64,000 nucleotides of DNA from Sphingoaurantiacus capsulatus (GTDB taxonomy: Bacteria; Pseudomonadota; Alphaproteobacteria; Sphingomonadales; Sphingomonadaceae), in assembly GCF_042648405.1 (NCBI RefSeq), contig NZ_JBHRXV010000011.1:124001-188000 (forward strand). Direction: 5' to 3'. The notes beneath the pieces were generated by a model, which ran no database searches, was not told the origin of the DNA, and saw nothing but the letters and a program-made list of their open reading frames with translations. Positions 30,340-37,750 of this stretch are shown here, piece by piece. The position numbers and the translations under genes were made by a program. How positions within the stretch are numbered: the stretch's first letter is position 1; the number at the start of each line of letters is the position of its first letter.

Positions 30340-31361
30340 GCGGATTCGAGCGTTACCTTTCGCTTTGGGTCGGTCTCTGCATCCTCGTCGGCATCGGGGC
30401 AGGCGCATTCGCGCCCGAGTTCTTCCGCGTGGTCGCCGATGCGGAGCTTGCGCGGGTCAATCTGCCGGTGGCGCTGCTGGTGTGGCTGATGATCGTCCCG
30501 ATGCTGCTGAAGATCGACTTCGGCGCGCTCGGGATGGTGCGTCAGCATGCACGCGGCGTCGGTGTAACGCTGTTCATCAACTGGGCGGTGAAGCCCTTCA
30601 GCATGGCGCTGCTGGCGACACTGTTCATCGGCTGGCTGTTCCGGCCGCTGCTGCCGGCGGCACAGATCGAAAGCTACATCGCTGGGCTGATCTTGCTGGC
30701 GGCCGCGCCTTGCACGGCGATGGTCTTCGTCTGGTCGAATCTCTGCGAGGGTGAGCCGCACTACACCCTTTCCCAGGTGGCGTTGAACGATGTGATCATG
30801 GTTTTCGCCTTCGCGCCATTGGTGGCGTTCCTGCTGGGCGTCGCCTCGATCACGGTGCCATGGGAGACGCTTCTCCTGTCGGTGGCGCTCTACATCGTCA
30901 TTCCGGTCATTTTCGCGCAGGTGCTGCGGCGAAAGGTGCTGGCCGCCGGCGGAAAGCCGGCGCTCGACGCGCTTCTTTCGCGAGCGGGGCCAGTGTCGAT
31001 CATCGCGCTGCTGCTGACGCTGGTGTTGCTGTTCGGCTTCCAAGGGCGTCAACTGCTCGATCAGCCGCTCGTCATTGCGCTGCTGGCGGTGCCGATCCTC
31101 GTCCAGGTCTATTTCAACGCGGGGCTGGCCTATTGGCTGAGCAAGAAACTTGGCGTCGCGTGGTGTGTCGCTGCGCCGGCAGCGCTGATCGGGGCGTCCA
31201 ACTTCTTCGAGTTGGCCGTGGCGACGGCGATCAGCCTGTTTGGCCTGCATTCCGGCGCGGCGTTGGCAACGGTGGTTGGCGTCCTCGTCGAAGTGCCGGT
31301 CATGCTGACCGTTGTCGCGTTGGCGAAGCGAAGTCGAGGATGGTACGAGTCGAGTCGATAG
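30336..31361 (+). CDS. acr3: ACR3-family arsenite efflux permease
   Basis: A 341-residue, ten-helix permease. The catalytic cysteine C126 in LAAAPCTAMVFVWSNL is conserved in ACR3 proteins and needed for As(OH)3 transport. It expels arsenite, the product of ArsC. The gene starts in an ATGA overlap with arsC and closes the operon; it is 3 bp from the convergent mannose-1-phosphate guanylyltransferase gene, with no separate terminator visible. Confidence 0.94.
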   Translation: MSGFERYLSLWVGLCILVGIGAGAFAPEFFRVVADAELARVNLPVALLVWLMIVPMLLKIDFGALGMVRQHARGVGVTLFINWAVKPFSMALLATLFIGWLFRPLLPAAQIESYIAGLILLAAAPCTAMVFVWSNLCEGEPHYTLSQVALNDVIMVFAFAPLVAFLLGVASITVPWETLLLSVALYIVIPVIFAQVLRRKVLAAGGKPALDALLSRAGPVSIIALLLTLVLLFGFQGRQLLDQPLVIALLAVPILVQVYFNAGLAYWLSKKLGVAWCVAAPAALIGASNFFELAVATAISLFGLHSGAALATVVGVLVEVPVMLTVVALAKRSRGWYESSR

Positions 31362-31364
31362 AAA

Positions 31365-32696
31365 TCAGAATCTTATCGCGAGAAATTGCGATGGCGTGTC
31401 AGCGTCGCAGCTCAGCTGCTGGCCGGCCTCGACCACTACCTGCTCGCCGCGAACCAGCGGCTCGCCGTCGAGGCTGACCTCGCCGGTCAACAGGGTCACC
31501 CGCGCCGACACGGCGGTGAAGCTGGCGCCGGCGTCCATCGTCACGATGCGCACGCCGGGCATCAGGTGCATCTCGCTGCCCCAGACATGGCTCTCGCGTG
31601 CGGCGTCGAGATGCTCGCGCCGGTCGTCGGCGGCGAGGCGGTCGACGATCTTCTTCACGTCCTGACCGCGGCCGCGCGCCGCGATCAGCACGCTGTCATG
31701 TTCGGCGACGATGGTCAGCCCGCTGACGCCGACGAGGCTGACCAGCGGCCCGGCGCTGCGCACGAGGCAATCCCGCGAATCGACGATGATCGCGTCGCCG
31801 CGCACGGCATTGCCCTGGTCGTCGCGCTCGGCGATGTCGAAGAGCGCGTCCCACGAGCCGATGTCCGACCAGCCGATGTCGACGGGGGCGACGGCGACGC
31901 GGTCGTCGCGCTCCATCACGGCATAGTCGATCGAATCGGACGGGCAGCGGGCAAAGGCTTCCCTGGCGGGGCGCAACACGCCGTTTTCCAGCGTCGCGCC
32001 CTCGATCGCTTCGGCCACCGCCGCGTCGATGGCGGGGGCATAGCGGGCCAGTGCCTCCAGATAGCGGTCGGCGCGCATCAGGAAGATGCCGCCGTTCCAG
32101 GTGTAGCCGCCCGAGGCGACATAGGCCTGCGCGGTGTCATAGTCGGGCTTCTCGACGAAGCGCTCGACCTTGCTGACGCCCTCGGCCAGCCAATCGCCGA
32201 GCTTGATATAGCCATAGCCGGTCTCGGGCGACGCGGCGCGGATGCCGAAGGTGGCGAGCCAGCCGTCGGCGACCAGCGGCATCAGCCGCTCGATCGCTGC
32301 GTGGAAGGCGGCCACGTCGCCGATCACATGGTCGGACGGCATCACCAGCATGAGGCCTTGGCGGTCCTGCGCGACGACGCGGCGGGCGGCGAGGGCGATG
32401 GCGGGCGCGGTGTTGCGGCCCATCGGCTCGAGGATCAGTTCGCCGCTTTCGATGCCGGCGGCGTCGAGCTGCGCGATGATCGCGCGGCGGTGCGCCTCGT
32501 TCGCCACCACGATCGGCGCGTGGAAGCGCCCGCGATCACCGGTGCGCGAGGCAGTGGCCTGGATCATCGTGTCGTCGCCGGCAATCGGCAGCAGTTGCTT
32601 GGGGGTGCGCAGGCGGGACATCGGCCACAGCCGGGTTCCCGAACCGCCCGAAAGGATTACCGGCCAGATCATCGGTTCGGCATAGGCGCTTGGCAT
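31365..32696 (-). CDS. Mannose-1-phosphate guanylyltransferase with degenerate isomerase domain
   Basis: A 443-residue GDP-mannose pyrophosphorylase. The nucleotidyltransferase signature PVILSGGSGTRLWPMSRLR is at about 12-30, followed by VMPSDHVIGD, FVEKPDYDTAQ and the YTWNGGIFL sugar-binding strand. The C-terminal cupin, which in bifunctional ManC/AlgA carries mannose-6-phosphate isomerase activity, is short and lacks the QxHxHRxEHW metal motif (here VTMDAGASFTAVSARVTLL). It therefore probably makes only GDP-mannose for the adjacent exopolysaccharide genes. Starts at 32696 or 32672 are possible. Confidence 0.9.
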   Translation of the reverse strand: MPSAYAEPMIWPVILSGGSGTRLWPMSRLRTPKQLLPIAGDDTMIQATASRTGDRGRFHAPIVVANEAHRRAIIAQLDAAGIESGELILEPMGRNTAPAIALAARRVVAQDRQGLMLVMPSDHVIGDVAAFHAAIERLMPLVADGWLATFGIRAASPETGYGYIKLGDWLAEGVSKVERFVEKPDYDTAQAYVASGGYTWNGGIFLMRADRYLEALARYAPAIDAAVAEAIEGATLENGVLRPAREAFARCPSDSIDYAVMERDDRVAVAPVDIGWSDIGSWDALFDIAERDDQGNAVRGDAIIVDSRDCLVRSAGPLVSLVGVSGLTIVAEHDSVLIAARGRGQDVKKIVDRLAADDRREHLDAARESHVWGSEMHLMPGVRIVTMDAGASFTAVSARVTLLTGEVSLDGEPLVRGEQVVVEAGQQLSCDADTPSQFLAIRF

Positions 32697-32818
32697 GACA
32701 AGACCAAGTGGCCCGATATGAATATTCGCTTAGTGATTTCTGCGCTATGGAAGCCGCGGGCAGCCGGTCGTAGAGCCGGCATCAGGGCAATGGTGCGGGC
32801 AAGGGGTGTGGGCGCGGC

Positions 32819-34210
32819 GTGATTCGCCTGTTCAAACATTATATTCCGACCCCGCTGCTGTTTCTCGGCGTGATCGAATTCCTGCTGCTGCTGATTTCGG
32901 CAGAGGCGGCGTGGCAGCTGCGCGCCGACCAGATCGGCATCGACGCGCTGCCGACCACCGATCGCTTCGGCGAGGTGCTGACCTACGCCATGGTGGTGTC
33001 GGTGGTGATGCTGGCAACCGGGCTTTACCAGCCGCTGCATGGCTATCGCTCGGTGCGGCTGGTGGCGACGCGGCTGCTCGTCGCCTTTGCCTTGAGCCTC
33101 GTCGTGCTGGCCGTGGTGTTCTTCCTGCTGCCCAACGTGGCGCTGTGGCGATCGATCTTCCTCTACGCCGCGCTGTTTTCCTATGTGCTGATCATGGTCG
33201 CCCGCGGCGTGTTCGGGAAGCTGATCAACTGGAACCGCTTTCGCCGCCGCGTCGTGGTGCTGGGGGCGGGCGAGCGCGCGGCAAAGCTCGAGGAAGTCAG
33301 CCGCTCGCCCGACGCCGGCTTCCAGATCGTCCGCTATGTGCGGATGACCGACCGCGAGCCGCGGGTGGCCGGCGCGGTCGTGCGCGAGGAGGTCTCGTCC
33401 TTCTACGACCTCGCCGACGAGCTCGGCGTCGAGGAGATCGTGCTGGCGCTGGAGGAACGGCGCGGCGCGCTGCCGACCGGCGACCTGCTGAAGGCCAAGC
33501 TCGCGGGCGTGCATGTCACCGATATGTCGAGCTTTCTCGAGCGCGAGACCGGCCGGGTCGATCTCGGCTCGGTGTCGCCGTCGTGGCTGATTTTTTCCGA
33601 CGGCTTCCTTGGCGCGAAGGGCAGCGCGGTCCTCGGCAAACGGCTCTACGACATCGCCGCCAGCTCGCTGCTGCTGGCGATCTCCTCGCCGCTGCTGCTG
33701 GTCGCCGCGGCGTTGATCAAGCTGACCAGCCCGGGGCCGGTGTTCTACAGGCAGGAGCGCGTCGGCCAGTTCGGCCGCAGCTTCGACGTGATCAAGTTTC
33801 GATCGATGCGCACAGACGCCGAGAAGGACGGCACCCCACAATGGGCGCAGAAGTCCGACCCGCGCGTGACCGCGATCGGCCGCATCATCCGCGCGACGCG
33901 GATCGACGAGATCCCGCAGATCATCAACGTGCTGCGCGGCGACATGAGCTTCGTCGGCCCGCGGCCCGAGCGGCCCTTCTTCGTACAGGACCTCGCCGCG
34001 CAGATCCCCTTCTACAACGAGCGGCACGTCGTGAAGCCGGGGATCACCGGCTGGGCGCAGCTCAACTATCCCTATGGCGCCAGCGTTGACGACGCGCGCC
34101 ACAAGCTTGAGTACGACCTCTATTATGTGAAGAACTACAGCATGTTCCTCGACCTTCTGATCCTCATTCAGACGGTTCGGGTCATCCTGTGGCGGGACGG
34201 CGTCCGCTGA
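32819..34210 (+). CDS. XrtA/PEP-CTERM-associated sugar transferase (TIGR03013-like)
   Basis: A 463-residue initiating phosphoglycosyl transferase. Several N-terminal transmembrane helices and a CoA-binding-like domain (residues about 140-260) precede the catalytic sugar transferase domain: KRLYDIAASSLLLAI, then PGPVFYRQERVG, KFRSMRTDA, FVGPRPERP and the PGITGWAQLN signature. It attaches the first sugar phosphate to undecaprenyl phosphate. It starts with GTG at 32819. The placement directly before prsK is typical of the exosortase A cluster. A short GC-rich gap separates it from the divergent manC-type gene. Confidence 0.93.
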   Translation: MIRLFKHYIPTPLLFLGVIEFLLLLISAEAAWQLRADQIGIDALPTTDRFGEVLTYAMVVSVVMLATGLYQPLHGYRSVRLVATRLLVAFALSLVVLAVVFFLLPNVALWRSIFLYAALFSYVLIMVARGVFGKLINWNRFRRRVVVLGAGERAAKLEEVSRSPDAGFQIVRYVRMTDREPRVAGAVVREEVSSFYDLADELGVEEIVLALEERRGALPTGDLLKAKLAGVHVTDMSSFLERETGRVDLGSVSPSWLIFSDGFLGAKGSAVLGKRLYDIAASSLLLAISSPLLLVAAALIKLTSPGPVFYRQERVGQFGRSFDVIKFRSMRTDAEKDGTPQWAQKSDPRVTAIGRIIRATRIDEIPQIINVLRGDMSFVGPRPERPFFVQDLAAQIPFYNERHVVKPGITGWAQLNYPYGASVDDARHKLEYDLYYVKNYSMFLDLLILIQTVRVILWRDGVR

Positions 34211-34244
34211 GCGGCGCGTTTAACAGGGGGGGCGGGCACCGCTG

Positions 34245-36323
34245 ATGGACCAGGTCGGCTTTGTCAGCCACCTCATCGCCTGCGTCGGCTTCGGCGCGCT
34301 GGCGGCGGTGCTGCTGGTGCGGCGCGACCAGAGCATCGCCAGCCTGTGGCTGATCGCGGCGGCGACGATGACCGCCGTCTGGGCCGGCGCCGTCGGCCTC
34401 GCCAGCCGTTATGGCGGCGATTATCTGGTGCTGGTCTCGCCGGGCGAGACGTTGCGCTCGGCCGCCTGGCTCGCCTTCCTCGTCTCGCTGCTGTCGCGGT
34501 CATGGCGGCTCGAGCAGCGGATGAGCTCCTCCTTCGTCATCGCGGTGGCGATGGGCTTCACCATCACCGCGCAGCTCGCGATCGACTTCGCCGACGACCT
34601 GACCGGCACGCCGACCTCGGCCGGGGTGGCCTATCTGTTCCTGCTGTCGCGCCTTGCCGTGGCGATCGGCGGGCTGGTGCTGGTCCACAACCTCTACATC
34701 AACACCGCCGACGCCAACCGGTGGAGCATAAGATTGCTGTGCATCGGGCTCGCCTTCCTGTTCGGCTACGACCTCAACATGTACACGCTGAGGTTCCTCT
34801 CCGGGACGGTCAGCTGGGACCTGTTCGCGGTGCGCGGCTTTGCGAACGTGCTGGTGGTGCCGCTGATCGCGCTCTCCGCCTCGCGCAACCGGCTGTGGAA
34901 CCTGCAGGTATCGCGGCAGGTGGTGTTCCACACCCTCTCGCTGATCGGCATCGGCGGCTACCTCATCGTCATGGCGGTCGCCGCCTGGGCGCTGCGCCTG
35001 CTGGGCGGCGACTGGGGCAAGCTTCTCCAGATCGGCTTCCTCGTCGCGACGATGATCCTCGCCGCCGTCGTGGTGTTCTCCGGCCGTTTCCGCGCCTCGG
35101 CGCGGGTGTGGATCAACAAGCATTTCTTCGCCTATAAATATGATTATCGGCAGGAATGGCTGCGCCTGATCGGCACCGTGTCGCGCAGCGGGCCGGGTTT
35201 TGGCGGCCTCGCCGAGCGCGTCATCCAGGGCGTCTGCGACATCGTCGATTCACCGGGCGGCGCGCTGTATGTGCCGGGCGAGGACGGCGGTTTCGAGCTG
35301 GCCGCCCGCTGGAATTACCGCAACCTCGTCACCGGCCGCGTCGACGCCGATAACGGCCTGCTGCGCTACCTCGGCGATCGCGGCCGCATCGTCGATGTCG
35401 AGGAGCTGCGCAGCGGCGGCGGCGACTATGGCGTGATGAACGCGCCCGACTTCGTGCTCGCCGACAAGCAGGCCTGGCTGATCGTGCCGCTGATCCATCT
35501 CGAACGGCTGGCCGGTTTCATCGTCATCGAGCGGTCGCGCGCCGATCGCGAGCTGAACTGGGAGGATTTCGACCTGCTGCGCACCGTCGGGCGGCAGGCG
35601 GCGAGCTATATCGCCGAGGCCGCGAGCCAGGCGGCGCTGTCGGAAGCGCAGAAGTTCGACGAGTTCAACCGCCGCTTCGCCTTCATCATGCACGATATCA
35701 AGAATCTGGTGAGCCAGCTGAGCCTCGTCGCGCGCAACGCCGAGCGCCACGCCGACAATCCCGATTTCCGCGCCGACATGGTGGCGACGCTCCAGAGCTC
35801 GGTCGGCAAGATGAACGACCTGCTGGCGCGCCTCGCGCAGCACAACAGCGGCAAGGTCGACGAGACGGCGACGGTCGACGTGTCGGCGGTGGTGCGCGGC
35901 GTCGTCGAGACGAAGACGCGGGCGCACGCGGCGCTGTCGCTGACCGCCGGGCCGCTGCCGCTGCAGGTGGTAGGCGATGCCGGGCGGCTGGAGCAGGTGT
36001 TCACCCACCTGATCCAGAACGCCATCGACGCCAGCGAGCCGGCGGCGCCGGTCGCCGTGTCGCTGCGCAAGGACGGCGGCATGGCGCGCGTCGACATCGC
36101 CGACGAGGGCGTCGGCATGTCGCCGGCCTTCGTTCGCAACCAGTTGTTCAAGCCTTTCCGCTCGACGAAGGCCGACGGCTTCGGCATCGGTGCCTATGAG
36201 GCACGCGAAATCGTGCGCGCGCTCGGCGGGCGGCTGGACGTGGTCAGCCGGGAAGGCGAAGGTACGTTGTTCAGCGTTCTGCTGCCGCTGGCGGCGGATG
36301 TAGACGAGAGGAAACGGGCCTGA
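34245..36323 (+). CDS. prsK: XrtA/PEP-CTERM system histidine kinase PrsK
   Basis: A 692-residue membrane histidine kinase. About eight transmembrane segments occupy residues 5-290, followed by a GAF-like domain (about 305-450) and the kinase core. The phosphoacceptor is H483 in FAFIMHDIKNLVSQ, an unusual short H-box typical of PrsK. The ATP-binding N-box is HLIQNAIDASEP and the G-boxes are DEGVGMSPAFV and FGIGAYEA. It would sense an envelope or intracellular signal and phosphorylate PrsR, whose gene overlaps it (TGATG). Confidence 0.93.
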   Translation: MDQVGFVSHLIACVGFGALAAVLLVRRDQSIASLWLIAAATMTAVWAGAVGLASRYGGDYLVLVSPGETLRSAAWLAFLVSLLSRSWRLEQRMSSSFVIAVAMGFTITAQLAIDFADDLTGTPTSAGVAYLFLLSRLAVAIGGLVLVHNLYINTADANRWSIRLLCIGLAFLFGYDLNMYTLRFLSGTVSWDLFAVRGFANVLVVPLIALSASRNRLWNLQVSRQVVFHTLSLIGIGGYLIVMAVAAWALRLLGGDWGKLLQIGFLVATMILAAVVVFSGRFRASARVWINKHFFAYKYDYRQEWLRLIGTVSRSGPGFGGLAERVIQGVCDIVDSPGGALYVPGEDGGFELAARWNYRNLVTGRVDADNGLLRYLGDRGRIVDVEELRSGGGDYGVMNAPDFVLADKQAWLIVPLIHLERLAGFIVIERSRADRELNWEDFDLLRTVGRQAASYIAEAASQAALSEAQKFDEFNRRFAFIMHDIKNLVSQLSLVARNAERHADNPDFRADMVATLQSSVGKMNDLLARLAQHNSGKVDETATVDVSAVVRGVVETKTRAHAALSLTAGPLPLQVVGDAGRLEQVFTHLIQNAIDASEPAAPVAVSLRKDGGMARVDIADEGVGMSPAFVRNQLFKPFRSTKADGFGIGAYEAREIVRALGGRLDVVSREGEGTLFSVLLPLAADVDERKRA

Positions 36324-37678
36324 TGACCGACAAGCCGCGCAAGCTGCTGGTGGTCGAGGACGATGAGGGGCTGCAGCGGCAGCTCAAATGGTCCTACGAG
36401 GATTATGAGGTGATCATCGCCGGCGACCGCACCGCCGCGATCGACGCGCTGCGCCAGCATGAACCGGCGGTGGTGACGCTCGACCTCGGCCTGCCGCCCG
36501 ATCCCGACGGCACCAGCGAGGGCTTTGCGACGCTGGAGGAAATCCAGCGGCTGAAGCCCGACACCAAGATCATCGTCGCGTCGGGCCACGGCGCCCGCGA
36601 AAGCGCGCTGCGCGCCATCGCCTCGGGCGCCTACGACTTCTACCAGAAGCCCGTCGACATCGACGAGCTGGGCATGATCGTCCGCCGCGCCTTCCACCTC
36701 TATGATCTCGAGCGGGAGAATGATCGGCTGGCCGAGCGGCCGTCGGACGGCGTGCTGGGCGGCATGATCACCGCCGCCCCCGCGATGACCAAGGTCGCGC
36801 GGATGATCGAGCGGGTGGCCGGCGCCGACGTCTCGGTGATGCTGCTCGGCGCCAGCGGCACCGGCAAGGAACTGCTCGCCCGCGGCGTTCACGACACCAG
36901 CGGCCGCGCCAAGAAGCCGTTCATCGCCATCAACTGCGCCGCGATCCCCGAAAATCTGCTCGAGGCCGAGCTGTTCGGTTACGAGAAAGGCGCCTTTACC
37001 GGCGCGATCAAGACGACCGAGGGCAAGATCGAGCTGGCCGAAGGGGGCACGCTGTTCCTCGACGAGGTCGGCGACATTCCGCTGCCGCTGCAGGTGAAGC
37101 TGCTGCGCTTCCTGCAGGAGCGGGTGATCGAGCGTATCGGCGGCCGGAAGCCGATCCCGGTCGACGTGCGCATCGTCTGCGCGACGCACCAGGACCTGGA
37201 AACGATGATCGCCGATCAGCGCTTCCGCGAGGATCTCTACTACCGCCTCGCCGAGATCGTGGTGCGCATCCCGCCGCTGGCCGAGCGGCATGGCGACCCG
37301 ACCTTGCTGGCGCATCACTTCCTCAAGAAATTCGGGCGCGACCTCAATCGCAACGTGAAGGGGTTCACCCCCGACGCGCTGGCCGCGCTCAACGCCTGGC
37401 ATTGGCCGGGCAACGTGCGCGAGCTTGAAAACCGCATGAAGCGCGCGGTGATCATGACCGAAGGCTCGCGCATCTCGGCGGCCGACCTCGACCTCGACGA
37501 CAAGCCCGAGGACGCCGAACTGCTCAACCTGAAGACAGCGCGCGAAATCGCGGATCGCAAGGCGATCCGGCTTGCGCTGGCGCGGACGGAGAACAATATC
37601 TCCAACGCGGCCAAGCTGCTGGGCGTCAGCCGGCCGACATTCTACGACTTATTGAAGCAGTATAACATCGACGTTTGA
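36323..37678 (+). CDS. prsR: PEP-CTERM-box response regulator PrsR (sigma-54 activator)
   Basis: A 451-residue NtrC-class regulator. Its receiver domain (1-125) has phosphoacceptor D54 in VVTLDLGLPPDPDG. The AAA+ domain (about 150-385) has Walker A GASGTGKE, the sigma-54-contacting loop GAFTGA and Walker B GGTLFLDEVGD. The C-terminal Fis-type HTH is ENNISNAAKLLGVSRPTFYD. It needs sigma-54 and an enhancer site. The gene overlaps prsK, which phosphorylates it. A matching sigma-54 promoter lies before the PEP-CTERM gene at 25.4 kb. Confidence 0.95.
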   Translation: MTDKPRKLLVVEDDEGLQRQLKWSYEDYEVIIAGDRTAAIDALRQHEPAVVTLDLGLPPDPDGTSEGFATLEEIQRLKPDTKIIVASGHGARESALRAIASGAYDFYQKPVDIDELGMIVRRAFHLYDLERENDRLAERPSDGVLGGMITAAPAMTKVARMIERVAGADVSVMLLGASGTGKELLARGVHDTSGRAKKPFIAINCAAIPENLLEAELFGYEKGAFTGAIKTTEGKIELAEGGTLFLDEVGDIPLPLQVKLLRFLQERVIERIGGRKPIPVDVRIVCATHQDLETMIADQRFREDLYYRLAEIVVRIPPLAERHGDPTLLAHHFLKKFGRDLNRNVKGFTPDALAALNAWHWPGNVRELENRMKRAVIMTEGSRISAADLDLDDKPEDAELLNLKTAREIADRKAIRLALARTENNISNAAKLLGVSRPTFYDLLKQYNIDV

Positions 37679-37687
37679 AGCCGGGCG

Positions 37688-37715
37688 CCTGACCCGTCAT
37701 AGTGACGGCGTCAGG
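37688..37715 (+). promoter_or_regulatory. Hairpin between prsR and prsT
   Basis: CCTGAC/GTCAGG enclose CCGTCA-TAG-TGACGG in a nested stem with one bulge, 10 bp after the prsR stop. It may end or attenuate prsKR transcription or be an operator for prsT; there is no T-tract. Confidence 0.5.
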
Positions 37716-37750
37716 GGGCTTCACGGGTCCGTTGGGGGGTAGAGGTTGCT

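Noticed and set aside
37728..37750. Possible sigma-54 promoter (GG...TTGCT) just before prsT
   Set aside because: The TTGC sits directly against the prsT ATG, so transcription would begin inside the coding region; the GAGG there is better read as a ribosome site.
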